A stretch of DNA of 64,000 bases, taken from Paenibacillus sp. SY21-1 (GTDB lineage Bacteria > Bacillota > Bacilli > Paenibacillales > Paenibacillaceae). This document shows, one piece after another, positions 16,678 through 25,986 of the stretch. A model generated the notes under the pieces. It worked only from the letters and a program-made list of their open reading frames with translations, was not told the origin of the DNA and ran no database searches. The position numbers and the translations under genes were made by a program. Location of the stretch: contig NZ_STGF01000010.1 in NCBI RefSeq assembly GCF_005222705.1, positions 171,180 through 235,179 of the forward strand, in the 5' to 3' direction. Position 1 is the first letter of the stretch. Each line of letters opens with the position of its first letter.

Positions 16678-17556
16678 ATGAATGAATCTCAGACAATCAA
16701 TTTGCGTTTTGATCGCATCCATCAGCTCCTCTCCTGGAACAGGCTGAAGGAGGCAGCGGATGAGGCGCTCCAGCTGTTGCGGGAAGAGCCCGAGGACCCT
16801 GACGCATACGCCCTGATGGGGCGGATAGCGCTGAGGATGGAGCAATACGATCAAGCGCTGCACTGGTCGGGCGAAGCGCTGCAGCGTGATCCCGAAAATT
16901 ACCTAGGCTGGTTTGTGCGCGTAAATACGTACTATGAAACGGAAAATATGAAGGATGCTTCCGCTTCGCTCTACGAAGCGCTTCGTATATTCCCTTACGA
17001 GTCCCATTATTATTTTTTGCTGGCGAATATCGCCAACCGCAAGGGGCGCTTTACGGAGGCTAAAGAGCACCTGGAGCAAGCGCTTGAGCTTATGCCAGAG
17101 AATGCGCTGTACCTGGCCAATCTCAGCTATGTCGAAGCGCTCTTGAACCAGAACGCCGTATCGCGGCAGCTCGCCGCGGAAGCGCTCAGGCTGGCAGTGG
17201 AGGAGCATTTGGTCTACTTGTATCTTGCCTGGGCCGCCGATCGGCGCAACGATCACGAGCTTGGCCTGGAGATGATGAAAAACGCGATCAGACTGGACCC
17301 AGACAATAAGCAAATACGCGATGAATATTTGGAAGGCTTGCAAAAAAGCTATCTGTTCTACCGTATCGTCCTGTGGCCGGGAAACAAGCTGAAGCAAATG
17401 AAGCCTTGGCAAGTTTTCGTAACCTGGCTGGTTCTGGCTATCGTCTTCCGTCCGTTTATCATTCTCTTCCTCATTGTTTACGTGATCACCCACTGGACGA
17501 CCAAGCTGCTCGTTCACGTCAAGGTGTTCGGCTGGCAGCGGCGCCCCAAGCGCTAG
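16678..17556 (+). CDS. TPR-repeat protein with C-terminal membrane anchor
   Basis: A 292-residue protein with about five or six TPR helix pairs over residues 10-215, for example PDAYALMGRIALRMEQYDQA and PYESHYYFLLANIANRKGRF. A strongly hydrophobic stretch follows (about 243-275: VFVTWLVLAIVFRPFIILF), then a basic tail. TPR arrays bind other proteins, so it likely recruits a client or the preceding AAA+ ATPase to the membrane. Start ATG 16678 follows GAGGTAACGACGC. The two genes seem to form a two-gene unit ending at the hairpin at 17593-17636. Confidence 0.78.
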   Translation: MNESQTINLRFDRIHQLLSWNRLKEAADEALQLLREEPEDPDAYALMGRIALRMEQYDQALHWSGEALQRDPENYLGWFVRVNTYYETENMKDASASLYEALRIFPYESHYYFLLANIANRKGRFTEAKEHLEQALELMPENALYLANLSYVEALLNQNAVSRQLAAEALRLAVEEHLVYLYLAWAADRRNDHELGLEMMKNAIRLDPDNKQIRDEYLEGLQKSYLFYRIVLWPGNKLKQMKPWQVFVTWLVLAIVFRPFIILFLIVYVITHWTTKLLVHVKVFGWQRRPKR

Positions 17557-17592
17557 ACTTGCGTTCCGGCCGCCTCGCACACAGGCAAAAAA

Positions 17593-17636
17593 ACAGCCTC
17601 CGGCATGATGGACCCTGACGTCCGTTCGGAGGCTGT
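17593..17636. terminator. Hairpin terminator
   Basis: Stem ACAGCCTCCG / CGGAGGCTGT. It is followed by T-rich sequence on plus and by seven T on minus, so it may end the AAA/TPR unit and also transcripts reading left from desR. Confidence 0.75.
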
Positions 17637-17727
17637 TGCTTATGTTTGTGTTTTGGATAAAGACTTGTTATGCTCGGTAACACAGGTACATGACCCGTAC
17701 AAGATTCCCAAAAAGGAGACATTTCTG

Positions 17728-18024
17728 ATGGCTGCATCCAAACAAACGTTAAGGACATGCGATAAGGGGCACAGCTATTACAAAAGCAGCGATTGTCCGA
17801 CCTGCCCGGAATGTGAAAGGGAGAACAAGCCGGCAGCAGGCTTTCTCTCCAGGCTCTCCAGCCCCGCGAGACGGGCGCTGGAGCACGAAGGCATTACGAC
17901 GCTGGAGAAGCTGTCCTCCTTCTCCGAGCGCGAAATTCTGAAGCTGCACGGCATCGGTCCCAGCAGTATGCCTGCGCTCAGAGAAGCTTTGCAGGAGGAG
18001 GGACTGGCTTTTAAAGCTACTTAA
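17728..18024 (+). CDS. Small protein with RNA polymerase alpha-CTD-like helix-hairpin-helix domain
   Basis: A 98-residue protein. ATG 17728 follows AAAAAGGAG; the upstream frame lacks a site. The N-terminal part is Cys/His-rich (TCDKGHSYYKSSDCPTCPEC) and looks like a small zinc ribbon. The C-terminal 60 residues (SSPARRALEHEGITTLEKLS, then LKLHGIGPSSMPALREAL) match the helix-hairpin-helix fold of the RNA polymerase alpha C-terminal domain, which binds DNA and activators. The gene overlaps the convergent desR by 8 bp. A role in DNA binding or transcription is plausible but unproven. Confidence 0.75.
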   Translation: MAASKQTLRTCDKGHSYYKSSDCPTCPECERENKPAAGFLSRLSSPARRALEHEGITTLEKLSSFSEREILKLHGIGPSSMPALREALQEEGLAFKAT

Positions 18025-18616
18025 ACCAGCCCTTTTCCTTAAATCTTGTAATCGCCTCAATCCGATTGCTGACGTTCAGCTTGTCGAGGATGACCGAAAT
18101 ATAGTTGCGTACCGTGCCGGTCGTAATAAACAGCTCGCTCGCAATTTCCTTCGTATTTTTGCCGTCGGCTACAAGCTCCAGCACTTCCTTCTCGCGCTCC
18201 GTCAGCGGATTTTCCTGACCATAGGCCTCGTCCACAAGCTCGGTAGCGAAAATTCGGCGACCGGCCATCACGCTGCGGATCGAATCGGCCAGCTCCTCGC
18301 TCGGACTGTCCTTGAGCAAATACCCGCACACGCCTGCTTTAATCGCGCGCTCGAAATACCCGGAGCGCGCGAACGTGGTCAGAATGATCACTTTGCAGCC
18401 TTGCCCTTTAATTTCCTCGGCGGCGTCGAGTCCTGTTTTGGCCGGCATTTCAATATCCATAATGCATACATCGGGCTGTAGGTCATGAACGAGCCTGATT
18501 GCCTCCTCCCCATTGCCTGCCCGTCCGACAACCTGCATATCCTCCTCCAGATCAAGCAGCGACGCAAGAGCACCCAACAGCATTCGCTGATCCTCGGCAA
18601 TGACAATTCGTATCAT
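18017..18616 (-). CDS. desR: DesR-like NarL/LuxR-family response regulator
   Basis: A 199-residue two-domain regulator. The receiver domain has IVIAEDQ, the phospho-acceptor aspartate in CIMDIEMP near 54, and ILTT / the conserved lysine in YLLKDSP. The C-terminal LuxR-type helix-turn-helix reads LTEREKEVLELVADGKNTKE followed by IASELFITTGTVRNYISVIL. In Bacillus subtilis DesR, phosphorylated by DesK on cold shift, activates des. The gene order des-desK-desR here is identical, which is the main reason for the name. Start ATG 18616 follows GAAGGGAAG. The start is 17 bp after the kinase gene. Confidence 0.85.
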   Translation of the reverse strand: MIRIVIAEDQRMLLGALASLLDLEEDMQVVGRAGNGEEAIRLVHDLQPDVCIMDIEMPAKTGLDAAEEIKGQGCKVIILTTFARSGYFERAIKAGVCGYLLKDSPSEELADSIRSVMAGRRIFATELVDEAYGQENPLTEREKEVLELVADGKNTKEIASELFITTGTVRNYISVILDKLNVSNRIEAITRFKEKGWFK

Positions 18617-18633
18617 GATTATCCACTTCCCTT

Positions 18634-19752
18634 CTACATTTGTCTAAGCACATTCGGCACGCGAATCGTCAGCAGCGTTCCGTTATCCGAGCTGATGTCC
18701 AAGCTTCCGTTCACAAATTCCAGCCGCTCCTTCATGCCCTGCAGCCCATGTCCCCGATAGTCCTTGTCGCGTTCGGCTATGCCGGCGCCGTCATCGCGCA
18801 CCTGCATGACCAGATCGGTAGGCGATGATTCGATCGTAACCGTGCAGATCGAGGCACCGCTATGCTTGACGACGTTCGTAACGGCTTCCTTGAGGCACAT
18901 GCTCAGCACGTTCTCGTTGAGCAGATGCGTATGCTCCAGCCTGGCATCCCCTTCAAGCGCAAATTCGATTTCCGCCGCCTTTAAGATTTGCTTGACCCGG
19001 AATATCTCCTCCTCCAGCCTCGTTCCGCGCATTTTGGTCACCATTTCGCGTACCTCTTTCAGCGCGGTTCGGGCCGTCTGCCGCACATCGTTCATTTCCG
19101 CAAGCGCGCGCTCCGGCTCGACCTTCATCAGCTTGCTCGCCAGATCGCTTTTCAGTCCGATCAGCGACAGCTTCTGGCCAAGCGTATCATGCAGATCCCT
19201 TGCAATCCGCTGCCGCTCCTCCAGCTTGACGAGCTCGGATATTCGTTTGTTCGCATCCTCAAGCTGCCCTTCCAGCCTCTCCTGCCTTAGCTTGTTATGC
19301 GTGTTGAACGGGAGCAATATAATAACGATCAGACTGATGAGAATAAACGGAAACTGGGTAAAAAATAACGACTTCTGCGTCGCAAAGCCGAAGTTGACGG
19401 TGACGAAGGTGCTCACCAGATGAATCGCGTACAAGGTGATAAAGCCCGCCCGATTCTGAATATTGCCGATAAAAAAAGCCAAGAAAATGGAGAAGTATAC
19501 GTAGCTGAACAGCAGCGTCATTGCAATGGAAATAATGATTTGCACGCTGGTCCAAAAATAGACGAGCCACCCCTTGGACATAAATGACAGCCTGTAGCAC
19601 GCAAAAAACAAAATAATCATTACGATGCCTGCCGCGGCCTCGTAAGGCGATGTCGAACGGAAAATAAAATAAAACGGCAAAATACAAAAAACGATCCACA
19701 CATACGGGATCAAGCCCGTATTGCGGTGAAAGATTTGATACCATTTATTCAT
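18634..19752 (-). CDS. desK: DesK-like membrane thermosensor histidine kinase
   Basis: A 372-residue kinase. ATG 19752 follows AAGGTGG; the frame from 19779 has no site. Four to five membrane segments fill residues 15-150 with no large extracellular domain. A HisKA_3 dimerisation domain follows with RIARDLHDTLGQKLSLI (H near 186), then a HATPase domain with EAVTNVVKHS, DDGAGI and GHGLQGMKERL. This is the architecture of DesK, which senses membrane thickness and order on cooling. It lies between the desaturase gene and the regulator gene. Its signal may equally be another lipid state. Confidence 0.85.
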   Translation of the reverse strand: MNKWYQIFHRNTGLIPYVWIVFCILPFYFIFRSTSPYEAAAGIVMIILFFACYRLSFMSKGWLVYFWTSVQIIISIAMTLLFSYVYFSIFLAFFIGNIQNRAGFITLYAIHLVSTFVTVNFGFATQKSLFFTQFPFILISLIVIILLPFNTHNKLRQERLEGQLEDANKRISELVKLEERQRIARDLHDTLGQKLSLIGLKSDLASKLMKVEPERALAEMNDVRQTARTALKEVREMVTKMRGTRLEEEIFRVKQILKAAEIEFALEGDARLEHTHLLNENVLSMCLKEAVTNVVKHSGASICTVTIESSPTDLVMQVRDDGAGIAERDKDYRGHGLQGMKERLEFVNGSLDISSDNGTLLTIRVPNVLRQM

Positions 19753-19974
19753 AACGCGCCACCTTGTCTCCGCTTCCAACGGATGCAGGCTGCCTGATCC
19801 AGGCAGCTTTTGCTCTCATTTTATCATACGGCCAAAGACTGAGGCTATTTCCAGACTCGCCCATTGCCAAAGGAAGCATAAGGAAACGGGCATCATAAGA
19901 CTGCCGGAGCACAGGCTTATGATCCCCGCTGACCCTTTCGGGCAATTCGGTATACGGTAAAAAGGAGCCCCCGA

Positions 19975-21036
19975 TTAGCTGGCCGAACGGGTTGGCGTAG
20001 GACGCTTGGGCGATGCGCCTCCCGTGCGCGCATTCAGCCGGTTGCGACGTCTTAACGTGCCGAAGCTGATAAACTTTCCGCTCTCTTCGTCCCACAAATG
20101 AAACTTAAGCGATGCCAGACTTTCTCTGATCGTGATGGTGGTCGCTTTATGCAGCGGCGGCGTTGCATTATGAGCCTCCTCAAGGAAATAGTTCGGCACC
20201 TTTGGGCTCAAATGATGCACATGGTGATAGCCGATGTTCCCTGTCAGCCATTGAAGCAGCTTAGGAAGCTTGTAGAACGAGCTGCCTTCGACGGCAGCCT
20301 TCACATAGCTCCATTCGTCTTCGTGCTCGAAATAGGATTCCTCAAATTGATGCTGGACGTAGAACAGCCAGATGCCGAGCATGCCGGAAATAAAGAACAC
20401 AGGGCCCTGCACCAGCAGAAAGGACTGCCAGCCGATCGCCCAAATAAGCAGCGCATAAAATCCGACGATCAGCGCGTTCATCAGGTAAGTATTAAGCTTC
20501 TCCTTGCGCTTGGCGCCCTTGCGGTTAAAGCGGTATTGCACAAGGAACACCGCGATCGGACCTAGTCCGAACATGACCAGCGGATTGCGGTAAGCCCGGT
20601 ATAGCAGCCGTTGCATTCGGGAGGCCGATTCAAATTCGCCGGTTGTCAGAATCCACAAGTCGCCTATCCCGCGTTTATCAAGGTTGCTGCTCGTCGCGTG
20701 ATGAATGGCATGGGCGTTTTTCCATTGCTGGTAGGGAACCAGCGTAAGCACGCCAGTAATGATGCCTACGATATCGTTGGCGCGTTTGCTGCTGAAGAAA
20801 GAGCCGTGGCAGCAGTCATGGAAAATAATAAAGGTGCGAATGACAAAAGCCGATGTCAGCAACACAAGCGGTGCGGTCAGCCAATAGGAGACGGATAAGC
20901 TTAAATAAGCGGCGTACCAGAGCACGACCAGCGGAATCAGCGTATTCAACATTTGTCTGATGCTCGTTTTTAAAACTGTTTTTTCAAAGACGGCTACTTC
21001 CTTTTTAAGCAACTGAGCTTGTTTCGGCTCTTTCAC
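19975..21036 (-). CDS. des: Membrane fatty acid desaturase
   Basis: A 353-residue desaturase with the three histidine boxes HDCCH (73-77), HAIHH (109-113) and HHVHH (near 270), which hold the di-iron site. Four or more membrane helices surround them (LVVLWYAAYLSLSVSYWL, ILTTG..., LMNALIVGFYALLIWAIGW, FFISGMLGIWLF). Enzymes of this family insert a cis double bond in acyl chains of membrane lipids using O2 and ferredoxin or flavodoxin. The start is GTG 21036 with GAGGGGG upstream. The C-terminal tail (RRRNRLNARTGG...) is basic and longer than usual. Control by DesKR is expected from gene order and from the dyads upstream. Confidence 0.9.
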   Translation of the reverse strand: MKEPKQAQLLKKEVAVFEKTVLKTSIRQMLNTLIPLVVLWYAAYLSLSVSYWLTAPLVLLTSAFVIRTFIIFHDCCHGSFFSSKRANDIVGIITGVLTLVPYQQWKNAHAIHHATSSNLDKRGIGDLWILTTGEFESASRMQRLLYRAYRNPLVMFGLGPIAVFLVQYRFNRKGAKRKEKLNTYLMNALIVGFYALLIWAIGWQSFLLVQGPVFFISGMLGIWLFYVQHQFEESYFEHEDEWSYVKAAVEGSSFYKLPKLLQWLTGNIGYHHVHHLSPKVPNYFLEEAHNATPPLHKATTITIRESLASLKFHLWDEESGKFISFGTLRRRNRLNARTGGASPKRPTPTRSAS

Positions 21037-21081
21037 GCCCTGATTTCCCCCTCGATTGGCATAAGGAAGCCAATAATCGTT

Positions 21082-21170
21082 CTTATCTGCTATTCTGAAC
21101 TAATTGTAAAGAAATGCGGCGCTGCGGAATAGTCATAAACGTCATAATAGGCGACATGACAAATGTCATG
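21082..21170 (-). promoter_or_regulatory. des promoter with candidate DesR boxes
   Basis: Minus strand -35 TTTACA (21105-21110), 17 nt, -10 GATAAG (21082-21087). Upstream lie a direct repeat GTCATAA at 21132-21138 and 21141-21147 and the perfect dyad CATGACA-AA-TGTCATG at 21155-21170. The position just upstream of -35 fits an activator. Confidence 0.6.
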
Positions 21171-21227
21171 CCGGCTTTGTCCGATAAGGTTCAAACAGCC
21201 GGGACAAGGCGTCCATCCATCCACGCA

Positions 21228-21274
21228 AAACAAGCCTCCAGTCCCGCTTGTTAAAGCGGGCCAGAGGCTTGTTT
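21228..21274 (-). terminator. Strong terminator of the aminopeptidase gene
   Basis: Stem AAACAAGCCTC / GAGGCTTGTTT with an inner stem CCCGCTT / AAGCGGG, directly after the stop at 21283; T-run on minus. Confidence 0.9.
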
Positions 21275-21282
21275 AAGAAGGA

Positions 21283-22515
21283 CTAAATAGCCCAGGCGCC
21301 TTTGCGGAATACCGGCACGCTGGTGCCGTCATCCTTGATGCCGTCGATATCCATTTCGGCCGAGCCGATCATAAAGTCGTTGTGGGTAATGCTGCTGTTC
21401 ACGCCGCTCGCTTCAAGCTCCTCGGGCGACATCGTTTTGCCGCCTTCTATATTAAAGGCGTAGCCGCTGCCGATAGCAAGATGGTTGGACGCATTCTCAT
21501 CGAACAGCGTATTAAAGAACAGAATGCCTGATTGCGAAATGGGCGACTCATGCGGCACAAGCGCCACTTCGCCGAGATAATGCGAGCCCTCGTCCATATC
21601 TACAAGCTGCTGCAAAATATCCTGTCCCTCTTCGGCCTCCACCTTCACAATCCGGCCGTTCTCAAATGTCAGCTTGAAGCGGTCGATGATATTACCGCCG
21701 TAGCTCAGCGGCTTGGTGCTTGATACGTATCCGTTTGTTCCGCTTCGCAGCGGTACCGTAAATACTTCCTCTGTCGGCATGTTTGCCATAAAGTCAATGC
21801 CTGTCACCGTCGTGCTGCCTGCAGCGACCCACAGATGACGCTCCGGCAGTTCGATGGTCAGATCAGTGCCCGGCGCCCGGTAATGAAGCTTGCGGAAGCG
21901 GTGTCCGTTCAAAATGTCGCCTTTGCCATGCAGCGTTTCATTGTGCGCGCGCCACGCCGCAACCGGATCTTCTTCATGCAGCCGCACGGAATTGAAAATT
22001 GCCGTCCACAATTTTTCTACTGCGGCCTCCGGCGCATCGTCCGGAAAAACCTTCTGCGACCAGGCCTGGCCCGCCGCAGCCACAACCGTCCAGCTTACCT
22101 TGTCCGATTGAATGGCCCGTCTGAACTCTCTCAGTCCTTGGCCGGATGCCCGTTGGAAGCTGCCGATACGCGCTGAATCGATTCCTTTGAGGAGGTCGGG
22201 ACTGGAGGATACGATCGAGACAAAAGCTGCTCCCTTGTCAACGAAAGCTTGACGCTTGGCGGTTTCCCAAGCGGGAAAATCGCTGAACACCTCATCCGCG
22301 GCTTTCTCGTATTTCAATCGGGATAACGAATCATCCGCCCATTCGACATGCACGTTCCCGGCCCCCGCCTCGTAGGCTTTGGCCGCAACCAGCCTTACAA
22401 GCGTTGCTTGGTCGACTGCGCCGGTAACAAATACATGCTGCCCGCTTTGCACATTTACGCCGACCTTGACGATCAACTCCGCATACTTATCCAAATAACG
22501 GTCCAAATTGTCCAT
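21283..22515 (-). CDS. M29-family aminopeptidase
   Basis: A 410-residue protein of the M29 (AmpS/PepS, thermophilic aminopeptidase) family, full length. The family's two metal ions are bound by Glu, His and Asp residues in the C-terminal half; matching segments here are GEVALVPHESPI (E and H), FFNTLFDENASNHLAIGSG and ITHNDFMIGS. These enzymes remove N-terminal residues from peptides in the cytoplasm. ATG 22515 follows AAAGGAG. The gene is monocistronic and divergent from the hybrid kinase gene. Confidence 0.9.
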   Translation of the reverse strand: MDNLDRYLDKYAELIVKVGVNVQSGQHVFVTGAVDQATLVRLVAAKAYEAGAGNVHVEWADDSLSRLKYEKAADEVFSDFPAWETAKRQAFVDKGAAFVSIVSSSPDLLKGIDSARIGSFQRASGQGLREFRRAIQSDKVSWTVVAAAGQAWSQKVFPDDAPEAAVEKLWTAIFNSVRLHEEDPVAAWRAHNETLHGKGDILNGHRFRKLHYRAPGTDLTIELPERHLWVAAGSTTVTGIDFMANMPTEEVFTVPLRSGTNGYVSSTKPLSYGGNIIDRFKLTFENGRIVKVEAEEGQDILQQLVDMDEGSHYLGEVALVPHESPISQSGILFFNTLFDENASNHLAIGSGYAFNIEGGKTMSPEELEASGVNSSITHNDFMIGSAEMDIDGIKDDGTSVPVFRKGAWAI

Positions 22516-22649
22516 GAACGGTCATCTCCTTTTCGTTGCCGCGTTTCTGTGTCAGAAACACTATAGCTTGAATTTTATCGAAATCGGCGGCTCCCCGTCA
22601 AATCCCAGGCCAGAAGGATTACGCGCCAACATTGTCGAAATAAAACGTC

Positions 22650-25600
22650 ATGATGAAAATTAGAAACGTACTGCTCTCCATCGTATTATTTCTGCTCGTC
22701 CTGACCGGTATTCGCTTAATCTGGATCGAATTGTATACCCAGCCTTCCTCCGCAAGCGCCCATGACGGCGTTTTGGATCTGAGGAGCTGGGACTTTAACG
22801 ACAGAACGATTCAGAGCCTTGCCGGAGGCTGGGAGTTTTATCCGAACGAGCTTATAACCGCCACTTCGCAACTAACGGAGGAAGACCGGACTTCCATCGT
22901 TCAAGTTCCAGGGGACTGGAGCAAGCTGTTCAATAAGGAAAACCATGGAACCTTCGGTTACGGCAGCTACCGGCTGCGCGTATTAGTGGAGCCAAATGAC
23001 GCGAGAACCTACAGCATACGGGTGCCAGCGCTGCCGGCTTCCTCCTCCCTGTATGTCAACGGCAGGCTGCTTGGTCATTCCGGCGTGCCCGCTGACAGCA
23101 AGGCGACCTACACGCCCAGTATGACTCCATACACCGTCACATTCAGCACAGACGAAGAGAAGCTGGAACTCATTGTGCAAATGGCCAATTTCAACGATCG
23201 GATTATGGGCGGCATGCGCGTCCCGATCAAGCTTGGCAGTGAAGCCGCAATCTCTCGCTTGGTCTGGTTTACGACGGGCGTCCAAGGAGCCGTCGTGCTA
23301 ATCCTGCTGCTGCATGCGCTATATGCTCTAGCGCTGTACATATCCGTTCCGAGGCAGAGATCGCCGCTGTATTTTTCGGCTCTGTTAGTCTGCGCGGTCA
23401 TCTCGATTCTCGTAGACGACGACCGTATTCTGCCGTCCCTGACGGGCATCGATTATGATTGGACCTACAAGCTGTATTATTTGTCTTATCTTGGTGCTGC
23501 CGTCCTGCTCCTCCAATACGCGCGGCATTTGCTTCTGGGCGGCAAGAGGCTGCCCGGCAACAGGGCCTACACTCTTGTATGCGGGGGTTATGCGCTCGCC
23601 ATGCTGATCCTTCCGATAGAAATGATCAGCGCAACCGACACGATCCACTCGCTTATAACCGTCGTTCCTTTTGTCGCAGCTCCGGTGCTAGCCGTACGGG
23701 CGATTCGAAGCGGCGATTTCGACGCCGTTTTTCTCCTGCTCGGGACGGCTGCATTTATGAACAACATGATCTGGGGCATCGCCAAAAATATGGCGATGAT
23801 CGATCTCAGCTTTTATCCGATCGACCTGCTCGCCGGATTTGCCGCTTTCGCCCTTTACTGGCTCAGGCTGTACTTCCGCATGGCTGATCAAAGCCGCAAG
23901 CTCGCCGCACGCCTGCAAGAGGAAGACAAGCGCAAAGACGAATTTCTCGTCCAGACGTCTCATGAGCTGCGGAATCCGCTGCACGGCATGCTGAATATCG
24001 CCCAGACCGTGCTGGATAGCCGTTCAGGCCTGGAGGAGGAGCAGAACAAGGAAAGGCTTCGGCTGCTTCTGACTGTAGGCAAACGGATGTCTCTGCTGCT
24101 GAACGACTTGCTTGATCTGACCCGGCTAAAGGAAGGGCGCGTGCGGCTAAGCCGATGTTCCGTACAGCTTTATCCGGTAGTAAGCAGTGCGCTGGAAATG
24201 GTGCATTTTCTGGGAGAGGCCAAGCCGATTCGGTTTGAAAACCGGGTAGCGGAGGATTTTCCCGCCATCCATGCCGATGAGGGAAGGCTTGTCCAAATTC
24301 TGTTTAATCTGCTGCACAATGCGTTAAAATTCACGTCGGAGGGCACGATTGCCGTTGACGCCGTTCTACGGGACGGTCAAGTTGTCATTACAGTGTCGGA
24401 TACCGGGATAGGCATGAGCAAGGAGGACCAGCTGCGCATTTTCCAGCCCTACGAGCAAGGCCCCGAAGCCGAAACGTCGAGCGTTACCGGTATCGGGCTC
24501 GGACTGTCGATCAGCAGGCAGCTGGTCGAGCTGCATGAGGGCAAGCTAACCGTGCGCTCCGCTCCCGGGCAGGGCTCTTCCTTTGCATTTACGCTGCCGT
24601 TATTCGCTTCTCGCGCATCGGCATTAACGCATGCGGAGGGGAATTCGCATCGCACAGACGCCGTAGAACGTACAGAAGCGGAGCCAGACTCCGGCATCCC
24701 GCATGTATCGGAGTCCGGGAATGAACCTGCGCCTGCGTCCGGCGCATCATATGCGGTGCTCCAATCGGCGGCGGCATTGCTCGAGGAGAAGGATATAATC
24801 GGCCACGATCATCCTGAAGGCCGGTTCCAGCTTTTGCTTGTCGACGACGACTCCGTGAATTTAAGCATCGTATCCGGCCTTCTCTCCCGCTCGGGTTATA
24901 CGATTCGCACCGCGTCGAGCGGCAAAGAGGCGCTGCAGCTGCTGCATTCGCAGGAATGGAATCTGGTCATTACCGATGTGATGATGCCTCATCACTCCGG
25001 CTACGAGCTGACTCGCGAAATTCGCAAGCACTTCAGCCTCTCAGAGCTGCCTGTGCTCCTTCTGACCGCACGCGGCAGAACGGAGGACATTCAGGCAGGC
25101 TTCCAGGCGGGAGCCAACGATTACGTCATCAAGCCCGTCGACGCGCTGGAGCTGCGCTCCCGCGTCAGAGCGCTGACGGAGCTTACCCATACCGTTCGCG
25201 AGCAGCAGCGTACGGAAGCGGCTTGGCTGCAAGCGCAAATTCAGCCGCACTTCCTGTTCAATACGCTTAACTCGATCTCCGCTCTCGGCGAGCTGGATAT
25301 TGAGCAAATGAGAATGCTGCTGAACGTATTCGGCGATTATTTGCGCTACAGCTTCGATTTTCGCAACTCCGACCGGCTGGTTCCGCTTGGCTATGAGCTT
25401 GAGCTCGTGCGTGCTTATTTGTATATTGAGAAGGTTCGGTTCGAGGATCGGATTAACGTCATATGGGAGGTGGACGAGCTGCCCGGGCTGCTGGTTCCTC
25501 CGCTCAGCATTCAGCCTATTGTAGAAAATGCCGTTCGTCACGGCATATTGAAGCATTCGACGGGCGGAACGATACGGATTCGCGTTGCGGGAATTGGCGA

Positions 25601-25811
25601 AGAAGCGGACATTTCGGTTCAGGACGACGGACCTGGTATGGACCCGCAACTGGTAGAAAAGCTTCTGTATGCGCGACGGACGCCTGGGGCGCGTACAGGC
25701 ATCGGTCTTATCAATACGGACCGGCGACTGAAGCAGCTGTTCGGCAAGGGAATCCGCATCGAAAGCGCATTAGGGCAAGGTACGCGAATCAGCTTCCAGG
25801 CAAAGCTTTAG
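22650..25811 (+). CDS. Hybrid sensor with two kinase modules around a receiver domain
   Basis: A 1053-residue protein. A membrane segment (5-25) and an extracellular jelly-roll-like 7TMR-DISMED2-type domain (about 40-190) are followed by seven membrane helices (205-405). The HisKA domain has TSHELRNPLHG (H near 436) and is followed by its HATPase (DTGIGM near 580, GIGLGLS). A receiver domain (LLLVDDDS near 728, D in VITDVMMP near 775) comes next, and last a LytS/YesM-type kinase: IQPHFLFNTLNSI (near 864), IQPIVENAVRHGI (near 953), DDGPGM and GIGLINT. One chain thus holds two different histidine kinases. The start has no strong ribosome binding site. No partner regulator lies next to it on the same strand. 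Confidence 0.87.
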   Translation: MMKIRNVLLSIVLFLLVLTGIRLIWIELYTQPSSASAHDGVLDLRSWDFNDRTIQSLAGGWEFYPNELITATSQLTEEDRTSIVQVPGDWSKLFNKENHGTFGYGSYRLRVLVEPNDARTYSIRVPALPASSSLYVNGRLLGHSGVPADSKATYTPSMTPYTVTFSTDEEKLELIVQMANFNDRIMGGMRVPIKLGSEAAISRLVWFTTGVQGAVVLILLLHALYALALYISVPRQRSPLYFSALLVCAVISILVDDDRILPSLTGIDYDWTYKLYYLSYLGAAVLLLQYARHLLLGGKRLPGNRAYTLVCGGYALAMLILPIEMISATDTIHSLITVVPFVAAPVLAVRAIRSGDFDAVFLLLGTAAFMNNMIWGIAKNMAMIDLSFYPIDLLAGFAAFALYWLRLYFRMADQSRKLAARLQEEDKRKDEFLVQTSHELRNPLHGMLNIAQTVLDSRSGLEEEQNKERLRLLLTVGKRMSLLLNDLLDLTRLKEGRVRLSRCSVQLYPVVSSALEMVHFLGEAKPIRFENRVAEDFPAIHADEGRLVQILFNLLHNALKFTSEGTIAVDAVLRDGQVVITVSDTGIGMSKEDQLRIFQPYEQGPEAETSSVTGIGLGLSISRQLVELHEGKLTVRSAPGQGSSFAFTLPLFASRASALTHAEGNSHRTDAVERTEAEPDSGIPHVSESGNEPAPASGASYAVLQSAAALLEEKDIIGHDHPEGRFQLLLVDDDSVNLSIVSGLLSRSGYTIRTASSGKEALQLLHSQEWNLVITDVMMPHHSGYELTREIRKHFSLSELPVLLLTARGRTEDIQAGFQAGANDYVIKPVDALELRSRVRALTELTHTVREQQRTEAAWLQAQIQPHFLFNTLNSISALGELDIEQMRMLLNVFGDYLRYSFDFRNSDRLVPLGYELELVRAYLYIEKVRFEDRINVIWEVDELPGLLVPPLSIQPIVENAVRHGILKHSTGGTIRIRVAGIGEEADISVQDDGPGMDPQLVEKLLYARRTPGARTGIGLINTDRRLKQLFGKGIRIESALGQGTRISFQAKL

Positions 25812-25864
25812 GTGCTGCGCCGAAAGTATTCGCTTAAATCGGAGATGTCCCCATTTGTATGCAT

Positions 25865-25910
25865 AAGGCCCCCAATATCCACTGAAAAGTGCAGATTGAG
25901 GGCCTTTTCC
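25865..25910 (+). terminator. Terminator of the hybrid kinase gene
   Basis: Stem AAGGCCCCCAAT / ATTGAGGGCCTT (one mismatch) with an inner CACT/AGTG stem, followed by TTTTCCTTT. Confidence 0.85.
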
Positions 25911-25986
25911 TTTGTATAACCGACCGGGTGTCGGGCTAAAGCATTGCTAATTGGCATGTGAGCTAGCCCGTGTATGAGTTTTCCGC

